Shown here: one piece after another, positions 17,527 to 26,087 of the stretch | How positions within the stretch are numbered: the first letter of the stretch is position 1 | How the letters are laid out: each line of letters begins with the position of its first letter | Source: CAWBYL01 sp963793025 | GTDB lineage: Bacteria; Actinomycetota; Acidimicrobiia; Acidimicrobiales; Acidimicrobilacustridaceae | Direction of reading: 5' to 3' | Assembly: GCA_963793025.1 (NCBI GenBank) | Contig: CAWBYL010000009.1 | Span: 515,061 to 579,060 of the forward strand | DNA: 64,000 nucleotides | Notes under the pieces: generated by a model | Databases searched by the model: none | Told to the model about the DNA's origin: nothing | What the model saw: the letters and a program-made list of their open reading frames with translations, nothing else | Translations under genes and position numbers: made by a program

Positions 17527-18516
17527 TCACCCGTTGAGTCGGGCCAGGCCTCGACCGACCTCACCGAGTCGCTGACGCAGGCCCGGCGGATCGAGAACCT
17601 CGACGCCGGGAGCGAGGGCGACGATCTGGCTGGCCGCCACCTCCTCGGACTCGGCGTTGACCTCGACGATCCGCCAGCCGTCGTCGTCGGGTTCCGAGGC
17701 GCTTTCCAGCGCGTCCCGGCCGGCGACCGGATCGACGGTGTGGGGCAGGGATCGAAGGGCCCAAGGCGCCAGGCGGAGCCGACACCGGAAGCGCAGGAGT
17801 GACGCGTCGAACTCGGCGGTGGACGCGGTCCAGTGCGCGACCAGGTCGAAGCCCTCCGGCCGATCGAACCCCTCGCTCCGCCTGCTCACCGTGTGGATCC
17901 GGCCCACCCGGTACGTCCGAATCTGGTCGCGGTGGCGGGCGACGAGGTACCAGGTACCGCTCTTCATCACGAGTCCGAGAGGATCGACCCGCCGGCGCAC
18001 CGTCCGGTCCGTTGGCCCGTAGACCAGATCGAGACGCTTCGACGACCACACCGCATCGGCCACCGCGGCGAGATGAGCGGTGGCATCGGGGCGATGGAAC
18101 CACCCGGGCGCATCGAGGTGGAAGCGCTCGCGCACCCGTGCGGACCGCGCTCGCAACTCGGGCGGCAGGGCCGAGCGAACCTTGGTCTCGGCCGCCAGCA
18201 GGACCGCTCCCAGTCCGAGGGCGTCGGCGGCACCAGGGGCACCGGCCAGGGACAGCGCCATGGCCTCGTCGCCGGTGAGGCCGTCGAGATCGGTGTGCCA
18301 GCCCTCGACCAGCCTGATCCCTCCAGCGGGGCCCGTCTCGGTCCAGAGGGGCACACCGGCGGCCTGCAGCGCGGAGACGTCGCGATAGATCGTCCGCACC
18401 GACACCTCGAGCGTGCGCGCGAGCTCCGAGGCCGTGGCGCCGCCCCGACCCTGGAGCTCCAACAGGAGCGCGACCAGCCGTCCCGCTCGCATCTTCGGAA
18501 CATACCTACCATCCAT
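17527..18516 (-). CDS. YafY-type HTH_11/WYL transcriptional regulator
   Basis: Predicted 329 residues. The N-terminal winged helix is RLVALLLELQGRGGATASEL followed by EVSVRTIYRDVSALQAAGVP, the DeoR/HTH_11 type. A WYL domain follows, with its core seen as MKSGTWYLVARHRDQIRTYRVGRI. The C-terminal WCX-like part ends in a Val-rich effector segment. WYL proteins sense nucleotides or other ligands. ATG 18516 abuts the palindrome at 18516-18530, so the true start may be ATG 18492 or the transcript may be leaderless. Divergence with the FMN-binding protein and the palindrome between them suggest autoregulation and control of that neighbour. Confidence 0.85.
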   Translation of the reverse strand: MDGRYVPKMRAGRLVALLLELQGRGGATASELARTLEVSVRTIYRDVSALQAAGVPLWTETGPAGGIRLVEGWHTDLDGLTGDEAMALSLAGAPGAADALGLGAVLLAAETKVRSALPPELRARSARVRERFHLDAPGWFHRPDATAHLAAVADAVWSSKRLDLVYGPTDRTVRRRVDPLGLVMKSGTWYLVARHRDQIRTYRVGRIHTVSRRSEGFDRPEGFDLVAHWTASTAEFDASLLRFRCRLRLAPWALRSLPHTVDPVAGRDALESASEPDDDGWRIVEVNAESEEVAASQIVALAPGVEVLDPPGLRQRLGEVGRGLARLNG

Positions 18517-18530
18517 GACAGAACCTGTCA
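18516..18530. promoter_or_regulatory. Palindromic operator TGACAG-AAC-CTGTCA
   Basis: A perfect 6+6 inverted repeat with a 3-nt spacer sits between the divergent WYL regulator and the pyridoxamine-oxidase-like gene, overlapping the first possible start codon of the regulator. It is the only strong dyad in this short gap. Binding by the adjacent WYL regulator is inferred. Confidence 0.6.
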
Positions 18531-18554
18531 GGGATGGGAGTCGATCATGAGGAA

Positions 18555-19025
18555 ATGAGCTCCTGGCAGCAGTTCCACGACGAGGCGCCCGGACTGGCCG
18601 ACAAGGTCCTGCGCCGTCTCACCGCTCACAAGCACCACGTCATGGCCACCATTCGTGCTGACGGTTCGCCGAGGGTCAGCGGCACCGAGGTTCCTCTGGT
18701 CGGCGACGAGCTGTGCATCGGGTCGATGTGGGGTGCGCGCAAAGCCCGCGACCTGCATCGAGATCCCCGCGTCGCCATCCATACCAACCCGGGAGACGAG
18801 ACGATGGACGGTGGCGACGCCAAGCTCGCAGCCGTCGCCGAGGAGCTCGACGACGACCATCCGCTCAAGGAATCGCTGCGGGCCGGCATGGCCCCGCCCG
18901 AGCCGTTCCACCTCTTCCGGCTCGATCTCCGCGATGTCGTGCTCACCGAGCTCGACGGCCGAGAAGAGCACCTCGAGGTGCACCTGTGGCAGCCCGGACA
19001 GGGCGTCGCCACAACGGTGGTCTGA
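18555..19025 (+). CDS. Pyridoxamine 5'-phosphate oxidase-like split-barrel protein
   Basis: Predicted 156 residues. The split-barrel flavin/F420-binding fold is suggested by HKHHVMATIRADGSPRVSGT, then GDELCIGSMWGARKARDLHRDPRVAIH, the usual nucleotide-binding strands. These proteins reduce or bind small molecules with FMN or F420. ATG 18555 (MSSWQQFHDE) is preferred because family members commonly start in this way; ATG 18534 would overlap the operator edge. It is divergent from the WYL regulator across the TGACAG palindrome, so it is probably that regulator's target. Confidence 0.78.
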   Translation: MSSWQQFHDEAPGLADKVLRRLTAHKHHVMATIRADGSPRVSGTEVPLVGDELCIGSMWGARKARDLHRDPRVAIHTNPGDETMDGGDAKLAAVAEELDDDHPLKESLRAGMAPPEPFHLFRLDLRDVVLTELDGREEHLEVHLWQPGQGVATTVV

Positions 19026-19172
19026 GGTCGGTTCAGCGTCGTCCATCGCCGGCTCGACGGGTGGCTGCTGCACTGGGTGGCGCGCCCCGCAAATAGGCCG
19101 TATGGCTCAAGCGCTCACGACGGGCCGCCGATACCTGGCACGACCCAGAACGGATGGAGGTGGGTCCTGCCC

Positions 19173-20024
19173 ATGCGAACGATGTCGAACCGCAAGCGCA
19201 CGAGCCTCGGGGGAATCGTGGCCATCGCCGCTCCCTTGGTGGCTCTCGCCCTGGTCCTGGCCGCATGCAAACCAGAGGGGAACCTCGACGCCGCCGTCCC
19301 CACCGTGGAGGCCTCCAACTCGACCGCCATCGTGGCCGGTTGGGCCTGGGATCAGGACGCACCCGACCAGGCCATCGCCATCCACGTCTACGTCGACGGC
19401 GGTTGGGGCGGCATGGGTCGCGCCGACCGCTACCGCCCCGATGTCGCCAGCGCCCGGCCGGCCGCGGGGCCCCGCCACGGCTACCGGATCGAGGTTCCCG
19501 TAGGACCGGGGACCCACGAGGTGTGCGCGTACGGCATCAACGTTCCCGGCACCAGCGGTGACAACGCCAAGCTCGGCTGCACCAAGGTCTTCATGCCGTC
19601 GGCTCCTGACAAGGCCGTGGCCTGGCAGACCGACATGGTCGACCAGATCAACGGCATCCGCGCCGCCGCCGGCGTGGCTCCCCTCGCTCGATGCGCCACG
19701 CTCGACGCGGCGGCCGCCGACTACGCCACGACGATGGCCAACCAGCGCTGGTTCAGCACCGACGGCCCCGACGGCTCCGACCAGTGGTCCCGGCTCACCG
19801 GGTACGCCGGCGTGGCGACCGGCGAGAACATCGCCTTCGGCCACCCCGACACCCCATCGGTCCTCAGTGCCCTGCTCGCCTCGAGCGCCGAGAAGGCCAA
19901 CCTCCTGCGCAGCGACTTCACCCATGTCGGGATCTCACGAGTGGTGGGCGACCCCGACGGCGACGGGCCCGAGCCCCAGGGCATCTACTGGGTCCAGGAG
20001 TTCGGTGTCGGAGGGAACTGCTGA
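19173..20024 (+). CDS. Secreted CAP-domain lipoprotein
   Basis: Predicted 283 residues. Basic SNRKRT, a hydrophobic core and lipobox LVLAAC direct it to the outer membrane face as a lipoprotein. After the Cys, about 110 residues form an Ig-like region (VAGWAWDQDAPDQAI). A CAP/SCP-like domain then starts at MVDQINGIRAAAGVAPL and contains the signature GENIAFGHPD and the ending GIYWVQEFG. CAP proteins are extracellular and bind or degrade unknown ligands; the usual His pair is not complete by eye. ATG 19173 is preceded by GGAGGTGG about 11 nt away. It ends with a strong hairpin at 20054-20078. Confidence 0.84.
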   Translation: MRTMSNRKRTSLGGIVAIAAPLVALALVLAACKPEGNLDAAVPTVEASNSTAIVAGWAWDQDAPDQAIAIHVYVDGGWGGMGRADRYRPDVASARPAAGPRHGYRIEVPVGPGTHEVCAYGINVPGTSGDNAKLGCTKVFMPSAPDKAVAWQTDMVDQINGIRAAAGVAPLARCATLDAAAADYATTMANQRWFSTDGPDGSDQWSRLTGYAGVATGENIAFGHPDTPSVLSALLASSAEKANLLRSDFTHVGISRVVGDPDGDGPEPQGIYWVQEFGVGGNC

Positions 20025-20053
20025 CGGTCGGGGCCTCCTCCGCCCCTCCCCCC

Positions 20054-20078
20054 GGCTGACCGCTCCTCCCGGTCAGCC
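20054..20078 (+). terminator. Hairpin after the CAP-domain gene
   Basis: GGCTGACCG pairs perfectly with CGGTCAGCC around a CTCCTCC loop, 30 bp after the CAP stop. It fits a terminator without a long U tract. A second, GC-rich inverted repeat around CCCGGG follows at 20096-20121. Confidence 0.55.
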
Positions 20079-20143
20079 CGGCCGCAGCACCACCGGCGGC
20101 CCGGGCCCGACAGCCCGGGTCGTCGGCGCGCCCGGGACGCGCC

Positions 20144-20186
20144 GCGCGTAGGCCGAACGAACTGGGCGCGTAGGCCAAAAGAACTG
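20144..20186. repeat. Tandem direct repeat, 22-bp unit
   Basis: GCGCGTAGGCC(G/A)AA(C/A)GAACTG occurs twice back to back at about 20144-20164 and 20166-20186, upstream of the beta-helix gene. Its role is unknown; it could be a regulator site in the 257-bp intergenic gap. Confidence 0.55.
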
Positions 20187-20206
20187 CGACAGATGTCACT
20201 CATGGC

Positions 20207-20247
20207 TCAAGGACCGACCCCGAAGCGGTCGATGAACCAGTCCTTGA
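20207..20247 (+). promoter_or_regulatory. 5'-leader hairpin before the beta-helix gene
   Basis: TCAAGGAC pairs with GTCCTTGA across 25 nt that can itself pair (ACCGAC with GCGGTC). The structure sits about 35 nt before the ATG at 20282. It could be a leader structure or a terminator; it does not match a riboswitch class that I recognise. Confidence 0.4.
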
Positions 20248-20281
20248 CCCCCCGACCACCAACCCACCGAGGTACGCGGAT

Positions 20282-22132
20282 ATGACGCACGGCTCGCGCC
20301 TTCCCGTTCGACTCGTGGCGATCGTGATCGCCGGTCTCCTGGCCGCATTCGTCGCCATAGAGATCCATCAGTCGAACGCATCAGCAGTGACCTACACCGG
20401 TCCCATCGTGATCAGCCAGGGCGGCACCTACAGCGGCAACTGGGAGTCCACGAACACGAACCCAGCAGTCGTGGTCACCACATCGGCACCGGTGGTCATC
20501 GAGAACTGCGCAGTGAAGGGCAAGGGCAATCTGATCCAGGTCAACGCCGTCGCCGACCTCACCGTCCGCAACTGCTACGGCGAGGGCACCTGGGCGGGCA
20601 CCGACGGACAGGGCCGCATGGTGCGCGCCGACTCCGGTGTCAAGAACCTCATCTTCGAGAACAACGAGATCGTGAAGGCCGCCGCGATAAAGGTGCAGAG
20701 CGCCCGACCGGCGTCGATCAAGATCCGCTTCAACCGGGCCACCGACATCATGGGCGACCCGACGAACTGCTGCGGCGGGGGCTTCATGCAGTTCGTGCAG
20801 CTCTCCAATGTCGTGGGCCCGAACATCGAGATCGCGTGGAACGAGGTCGTCAACCGACCCGGACAATCCCGCACCGAGGATCTGATCTCACTCTTCGGAG
20901 GCACGTCCGGGGCGAGCAGCGCGTCGCCGCTCCGAATCCACGACAACTTCCTGTGGGGTTCGTATCCCATTCCTGCCACGTCCGGCGGACCGGGAGCGGC
21001 CAACTTCTCCGGCGGTGGGATCATGGTGGGCGACGCCGGCTCCCGATTCGTGGTCGTCGAGAACAACCAGGTCGTGGCCACCACGAACTACGGCATCTCG
21101 ATCATCTGCGGCTCCGACAACATCGTCCGCAACAACCGGGTGATCGCCGCCAACCGACTGGCCAACGGCCAGTGGATGGCCAGCGCCAACGTCGGACTGT
21201 CGTTCTGGCAGTTCCAGTGCAACGACGAGTACGCCCGCAACACGATGTCCGGCAACGTCGCCGGCTGGATGCGAGGACCCAACAGCCGATGGGGCGCCGG
21301 TCGCTCCGACTGGTGGACCCCCTCCGCCGGTGGCTCCAACGTGTTCAGCGGCAATGTCCCCCTCGACCACGACCCCACCGTCGCCGACGAACAAGCCGAG
21401 TACACCCGATGGAAGACCAAGTCGGCGAGCACCACCATCGGCCGGGTTGCAGGCACGCCCACCACCGCCGCTCCGACCACGACCGCCCCGGCACCGACCA
21501 CCACCCAGGCACCGGCGACCACCACGACGGCGGCCCCGACCACGACCACCACGGCTCCGGCCACCACCACGACCACCGCGCCGTCGACGACGACGACTGC
21601 GGTGCCAGGCACCACCACGACCACCGCCCCGTCGACCACGACGACGGCGCCCCCCTCCACCACGACGCCCACCGACCCGAACGCCAACCGGCCCCGCGGT
21701 CGGATCAGCTCGTCGAGCTACTCGGTGGCCCTCAGCTCGCTCAGCCCGAGCTATCAGGTGAACAACCTGAACCGGAACCGGTCGAGCGACGGCAACCTCC
21801 TGCGCCTCGGGGGGAAGACCTACCCGAGCGGCATCGGCGTTCACACCGAGTCGACGCTCCGGTACACGCTCGACGGGAACTACACCCGCTTCTCGAGCGT
21901 GATCGGGGTGGACGACGAGGTGGGCTCGAGGGGCACCGTCCGCTTCGAGGTCTACGTGGACGGCGTGCTGCGCTACCTCAGCCCCGTCATGACCGGCGAC
22001 AGCCGGCCGATCGCCATCAAGGTCGACCTCACCGGAGCCCGAAGCATGCAGATCATGGTGTCCTCCGCCGGAGACGGCACCAGCCGTGACCACGGCGACT
22101 GGGCCGATGCCCGTCTGATCCGGATCCGATAG
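20282..22132 (+). CDS. Secreted right-handed beta-helix protein with Pro/Thr linker and NPCBM domain
   Basis: Predicted 616 residues. An N-terminal hydrophobic segment (LVAIVIAGLLAAFVAIEI) acts as signal or anchor. Residues about 40-380 show beta-helix repeats such as NLIFENNEIVKAAAIKV and RFVVVENNQVVATTNYGI, as in pectate-lyase-like and carbohydrate-acting proteins. A Thr/Pro/Ala-rich linker follows (about 391-465). The C-terminal 140 residues match an NPCBM carbohydrate-binding module: YPSGIGVHTES, VIGVDDEVGSRGTVRFEVYVDG and DHGDWADARLI. It is probably exported and binds or cleaves cell-surface or environmental polysaccharide. No catalytic residues could be identified with confidence. Confidence 0.85.
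   Translation: MTHGSRLPVRLVAIVIAGLLAAFVAIEIHQSNASAVTYTGPIVISQGGTYSGNWESTNTNPAVVVTTSAPVVIENCAVKGKGNLIQVNAVADLTVRNCYGEGTWAGTDGQGRMVRADSGVKNLIFENNEIVKAAAIKVQSARPASIKIRFNRATDIMGDPTNCCGGGFMQFVQLSNVVGPNIEIAWNEVVNRPGQSRTEDLISLFGGTSGASSASPLRIHDNFLWGSYPIPATSGGPGAANFSGGGIMVGDAGSRFVVVENNQVVATTNYGISIICGSDNIVRNNRVIAANRLANGQWMASANVGLSFWQFQCNDEYARNTMSGNVAGWMRGPNSRWGAGRSDWWTPSAGGSNVFSGNVPLDHDPTVADEQAEYTRWKTKSASTTIGRVAGTPTTAAPTTTAPAPTTTQAPATTTTAAPTTTTTAPATTTTTAPSTTTTAVPGTTTTTAPSTTTTAPPSTTTPTDPNANRPRGRISSSSYSVALSSLSPSYQVNNLNRNRSSDGNLLRLGGKTYPSGIGVHTESTLRYTLDGNYTRFSSVIGVDDEVGSRGTVRFEVYVDGVLRYLSPVMTGDSRPIAIKVDLTGARSMQIMVSSAGDGTSRDHGDWADARLIRIR
21454..21675 (+). repeat. Low-complexity Pro/Thr linker repeats
   Basis: Coding repeats of ACC ACG-type codons give TTTTAPATTTTTAPSTT-like sequence between the beta-helix and NPCBM domains. 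This is a normal flexible extracellular linker and could be length-variable by slippage or recombination. Confidence 0.8.
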
Positions 22133-22172
22133 CGAGAGGCCGAGCCCGCCGAGCGTGCCCTGCTGGTCGTCG

Positions 22173-23228
22173 TCAATCGAACCGCTGCACACCGGCGGTG
22201 TCGACCATCAGCAGGGCGTGCTCGCCCGGTTCCCAACGGCGCAGGCCGGTTGCGACCTGGGCATCGAGGGTCACCCCGTCCGCCGTCGCGACCGTCACCA
22301 TCGAGTGATCGCCCTTGAACACCACGGCGGTCACGACCGCCGGGATGGCCCCCTCGGACGCCTTCGACTCCTCGACCGGGACGAGGCGAATGGACTCGGG
22401 GCGGACGAGAGCCTCGGTCTCCGCCCCTCCCCCGCGGGCGCTCCCGAGGCCGGGCCACTGCGCCGGCACGACGTTGGCGAACCCGAGGAAGCGGGCCACG
22501 AACGACGAGGCCGGCTCGTTCCACACCTCGTCGGGTCGGCCTCGCTGGGCGATGCGACCGCCGTCCATGACCACGACCCGATCGGCCAGAGCCAGCGCCT
22601 CGGCCTGGTCGTGGGTGACGTGCACCACCGATGCACCGACCTCTCGGAAGAGGGTGCTCAGCTCGGGAATCAGCCGATCCCGCAACGACCGGTCGAGGGC
22701 ACCGAGCGGCTCGTCGAGCAGGAGGAGGCGCGGGCGAGGCGCCAGGGCGCGAGCGAGGGCCACGCGCTGGCGCTCCCCTCCCGACAACGAGTCGATCCGC
22801 CGGCCCTCCCAGCCCGGGAGGCCGACCAGCTCCAGGACCTCGGCCACCTGCCGGCGTCGATCGACCTTGTCCTGGCCGGCCATGCGCAGACCGAACTCGA
22901 CGTTTCCGGCCACGTCTCGATGCGGGAACAGCGCATAGTCCTGGAACATGAGACCGACGCCCCGCCGATGGGTGGGAACCGGGGCGAGATCGACCCCGTC
23001 CAAGGTGAGGGCGCCGGCGTCGGGAGCGAGGAGCCCGGCCACCACCCTCAGAAGGGTCGTCTTCCCGCAACCGGAGGGTCCGAGCAGAGCCACGACCTCC
23101 CCGGGTGGTACGTCCAGGTCGACGTCGTCCACCGCCGGTCGCTCCGCCTCGGGGAAGGTCACCGTGAGACCTCTCACCTCGAGATCTCCACCGCGGGGGT
23201 CCGCCGGCCGGGTCGGGCTATCCGTCAC
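22173..23228 (-). CDS. thiQ: Thiamine ABC transporter ATP-binding protein
   Basis: Predicted 351 residues. Walker A is GPSGCGKTT, the Q-loop is GVGLMFQDYALFPHRDV, the signature is DSLSGGERQRVALARAL, Walker B is LLLLDEP, and the switch His is in HVTHDQAEA. A C-terminal TOBE-like region extends the protein, as in CUT1-like or iron/thiamine ATPases. It powers uptake by the adjacent two-domain permease. GTG 23228 is 1 nt after the permease stop, so the genes form one operon below a TPP riboswitch. Thiamine as substrate is inferred from that riboswitch, the pyrophosphokinase and the ThiB-like protein. Confidence 0.88.
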   Translation of the reverse strand: MTDSPTRPADPRGGDLEVRGLTVTFPEAERPAVDDVDLDVPPGEVVALLGPSGCGKTTLLRVVAGLLAPDAGALTLDGVDLAPVPTHRRGVGLMFQDYALFPHRDVAGNVEFGLRMAGQDKVDRRRQVAEVLELVGLPGWEGRRIDSLSGGERQRVALARALAPRPRLLLLDEPLGALDRSLRDRLIPELSTLFREVGASVVHVTHDQAEALALADRVVVMDGGRIAQRGRPDEVWNEPASSFVARFLGFANVVPAQWPGLGSARGGGAETEALVRPESIRLVPVEESKASEGAIPAVVTAVVFKGDHSMVTVATADGVTLDAQVATGLRRWEPGEHALLMVDTAGVQRFD

Positions 23229-23229
23229 G

Positions 23230-24915
23230 TCAGAACTCCGCAGTGCCCACGGGTCGGAGGCGGTCGATCACCAGGATCACCACCACCGTGAGCACCATGA
23301 GGATGGTCGACAGGGCCATCGCCTGCCCGAAGTTGAGGGCGCCGGGCTGCCCCAAGGCGCGGTAGATGGCGATCGGGATGGTGGGGTGGTCGGGTCGGGC
23401 CAGGAAGACGGTCGCGCCGAACTCGCCCAACGACACAGCGAAGGCGAAGCCGGCGGCGGCGGCGAGGGCCCGGGCCACGACGGGCAGGTCGACCTCCACC
23501 CAGACCCTCGACGGCGAAGCCCCGAGGGTGGCCGCCACGGCTCGCAGGTCGGGATCGATCGACCGCAGTGCGGGGACGACCAGGCGCACGACGAAGGGCA
23601 TGGCCACGACGGCGTGGGCGATCGGGATCAACCACAGGGAGGAGCGGAGGTCGAGCGGGGGCTCGTCGAGGGCGATGAGGAACCCGAATCCGACAGTGAC
23701 CGCCGACGTCCCCAACGGAACCATCAGGGCGGCGTCGGTCCACCGGGTCCAGCGCGGCACCCGCTCCTCCCGAGAGGCCCCGGCGATGCCGGCGATGGCC
23801 CAGGCCGCGCACCCACCGAACACCACGGCGAGCACGGTGGCCCCGGCGGCGAAGAGAAGCGAGTTGACGATGGCGTCGACCGGTGGGACGAACGACGTCG
23901 AGCCGCGCCGGACCGTGTCCAGCGCCCGGTAGTAGGTGAGGCCCCACCCGTCGGATGCGGCGAACGAGCGGGAGACGAGCACCGCCAGCGGCGCGCCGAG
24001 GAGCAGGGCCATGAAACCGAGGTTGGCCGCCACGAAGAGTCGGTCGGCACGGGACCGCACCGGCCGCTCGACCTCCCGGGCCGGACGAGGGGCGGCCTGG
24101 GTCCGACGTTGCTGGGTGCGGCCGAACCAGGCGAGCACGGCGATCACGGCCACGAGCTGGAGAAGGGCCAGAGCGGCGGCCACGTCGAGGTGCAGGAACC
24201 GGGCGGTCTGGTCGTAGATCTCGACCTCGAGCGTGCGTTGACGGGGCCCGCCCAGGATCAGCACGATCCCGAACGACGTGAAGGTGAAGAGGAACACGAT
24301 CGACGAGGCTGCGGCCACCGCTGGTCGCAGGAGGGGCCAGGTCACCTCCCGGAAGGCGCGCCCCGGTGAGGCTCCGAGCGTCCGGGCCGCGTCCTCGAGA
24401 CGAGGATCGAGCGTCGCCCACGCCCCGCCGACCGTCCGGACGACGACGGCGTAGTTGAAGAACACGTGGGCGATGAGGATCGCCCACAACGTGCCCGAGA
24501 GGTCGACCCCGGTCAGTCCGGTCGGGCCGAACACACCGAGGAGCGCGACACCCACCACCACGGTGGGCAGGACGAACGGGACGAGAAGGGCGGCCCAGAG
24601 CACGCGCTTGGCCCTGAACCGGTACCGAGCGAACAGCGCCGCGCCCGGCAGGCCCACCACGAGGCACAGCAGCGTGGACACCACGGCCTGCCACAGCGTG
24701 AACCACGCCACCCGGCGGATGACCGGGTCGGTGACGACGTCGCCCACGACCCCGAGCTCCCACTGTCCCTCGGGACGCAGGCCGCGCACGACGATGGCCG
24801 TCACGGGCCAGACGAAGAAGATGCCGAGGAACGTGAGGGCGGGCAGTGCGAGCAGGCCCCGCACCGCCCGGCGGCGCCGAGCTGACCTGCCGGTCAGCGG
24901 AACAGGGTGGACCAC
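23230..24915 (-). CDS. thiP: Thiamine ABC transporter permease, two fused domains
   Basis: Predicted 561 residues, about 12 transmembrane segments. Two BPD_transp-type domains are visible, each with an EAA-like loop: TLDPRLEDAARTLGASPGRAF in the first half and RSIDPDLRAVAATLGASPSRVW in the second. This duplicated architecture is that of ThiP and FbpB permeases. Membrane segments such as LLALPALTFLGIFFVWPVTA begin the protein. GTG 24915 overlaps the end of the binding-protein gene by 22 nt. It passes thiamine (or a phosphate ester) delivered by the ThiB-like lipoprotein into the cytosol. Confidence 0.9.
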   Translation of the reverse strand: MVHPVPLTGRSARRRRAVRGLLALPALTFLGIFFVWPVTAIVVRGLRPEGQWELGVVGDVVTDPVIRRVAWFTLWQAVVSTLLCLVVGLPGAALFARYRFRAKRVLWAALLVPFVLPTVVVGVALLGVFGPTGLTGVDLSGTLWAILIAHVFFNYAVVVRTVGGAWATLDPRLEDAARTLGASPGRAFREVTWPLLRPAVAAASSIVFLFTFTSFGIVLILGGPRQRTLEVEIYDQTARFLHLDVAAALALLQLVAVIAVLAWFGRTQQRRTQAAPRPAREVERPVRSRADRLFVAANLGFMALLLGAPLAVLVSRSFAASDGWGLTYYRALDTVRRGSTSFVPPVDAIVNSLLFAAGATVLAVVFGGCAAWAIAGIAGASREERVPRWTRWTDAALMVPLGTSAVTVGFGFLIALDEPPLDLRSSLWLIPIAHAVVAMPFVVRLVVPALRSIDPDLRAVAATLGASPSRVWVEVDLPVVARALAAAAGFAFAVSLGEFGATVFLARPDHPTIPIAIYRALGQPGALNFGQAMALSTILMVLTVVVILVIDRLRPVGTAEF

Positions 24916-26087
24916 TGTTGGACCCAGCGATCCCGATTGGCGCCGACTTCCTCGTAGGGCAGGGACAGCGATTCGGCCACCGGGGCGGTGTACTTCTCGA
25001 ACACCTCGGGCAGCTGGGCCTGGTCGTTCACCGGGTACACGTACATCTGCAGCGGCATGTCCTCCTGGAACTGGAGGCCCAACATGAACTCGATCAGGGC
25101 CTTCGCCGCCTCGGGGTTGTGCGCGCCGCTCAACACGCCCGCGAACTCCGTCTGGCGGTAGCAGGTGTCGGTCAGCACGCCGGTCGGCGTCTCGTCCACG
25201 GCCACGTCGGCGTTGGCGACCTCAGCGGGGGGACTCGAGGCGTAGCTGACCACCAGCGGACGATCGCCTTCGCCCGATCCCCCGGAGAAGTCCGAGTAGT
25301 ACGCCGTCTCCCAGCCGTCGTCCACCTTGACGCCGTTGGCCTTCAGGGCACTCCAGTACTGGAGCCAGGCGGCCTGGTCGCTCGTGTCGTCCCCGCCCCC
25401 CGATGCCGCGATGGTGGCCAGCATGAACGAGAGCCCCGGAGTCGATGCCGAAGGATCCTCCACGACGAGCTTCCCGGCGAGGTCGGGGGCGGTGAGGTCG
25501 GCGAAAGACGTCGGCAGGGGCCGGTTCTGTCTGGTGAACCAGCCGCGGTCGTAGTTGATGCAGACGTCCCCGTGATCGATCGGCGTCACTCGGTGCTCCG
25601 GATCGACGTCGTAGGTCGCGGGCACGGCTGACAGGCCCTCCGCCTGGTAGGGCTCGAACAGGTCGTTGGCGAAGGCCGAGGTGAGCAGGTTCTCGTCGAT
25701 CCCGAACAGCACGTCACCTTCCGGATTGCCCTTGGTGAGGATGGCCTTGTTCACCATCGCCACCGCGTCGCCCGCCGCCACCACCTCGACCTCGATGCCG
25801 GTCTGCTCGGTGAACTGGGCGAGCACGTCCTCGCTCACCGCGAAGGAGTCATGGGTGACCAGTCGAACCTTGGTGCCGTCGGGGAAGCGCGGGAGCGTCC
25901 CCTGGCTGAGGGCGGGGCCGACCACCGCGCTCCCCTTCGTCTCGTCCCCGGAGTCGGCCGACCCACAGGCCGTGGCCAGCAGGGCTGCGACCGCGATCAG
26001 CACCAGGACGCCGCGACGGAGGGTCCTCCGGCGCCGGCGGCGCTCGGGTTCGGGGGGAGACGCGGGGGACGGCGATGCGATGGTCAC
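24894..26087 (-). CDS. thiB: Thiamine ABC transporter substrate-binding lipoprotein
   Basis: Predicted 397 residues. Basic ERRRRRRTLRRG, a hydrophobic core and lipobox LLATAC make it a lipoprotein. The mature start VRLVTHDSFAVSEDVLAQFTEQTG and the motif GKLVVEDPSASTPGLSFML are typical of ThiB/iron-type binding proteins. The motif LVVSYASSPPAEV resembles the ThiB thiamine-site segment. A GAGAGGA ribosome site lies about 7 nt before GTG 26087. That start overlaps the pyrophosphokinase stop by 4 nt (GTGA). It captures thiamine outside the cell for the ThiP/ThiQ pair. Confidence 0.88.
   Translation of the reverse strand: MTIASPSPASPPEPERRRRRRTLRRGVLVLIAVAALLATACGSADSGDETKGSAVVGPALSQGTLPRFPDGTKVRLVTHDSFAVSEDVLAQFTEQTGIEVEVVAAGDAVAMVNKAILTKGNPEGDVLFGIDENLLTSAFANDLFEPYQAEGLSAVPATYDVDPEHRVTPIDHGDVCINYDRGWFTRQNRPLPTSFADLTAPDLAGKLVVEDPSASTPGLSFMLATIAASGGGDDTSDQAAWLQYWSALKANGVKVDDGWETAYYSDFSGGSGEGDRPLVVSYASSPPAEVANADVAVDETPTGVLTDTCYRQTEFAGVLSGAHNPEAAKALIEFMLGLQFQEDMPLQMYVYPVNDQAQLPEVFEKYTAPVAESLSLPYEEVGANRDRWVQQWSTLFR

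Noticed and set aside
20282..22132. Assigning the beta-helix/NPCBM protein as a pectate lyase
   Set aside because: The fold is clear, but no lyase metal or Arg/Lys catalytic residues were found.
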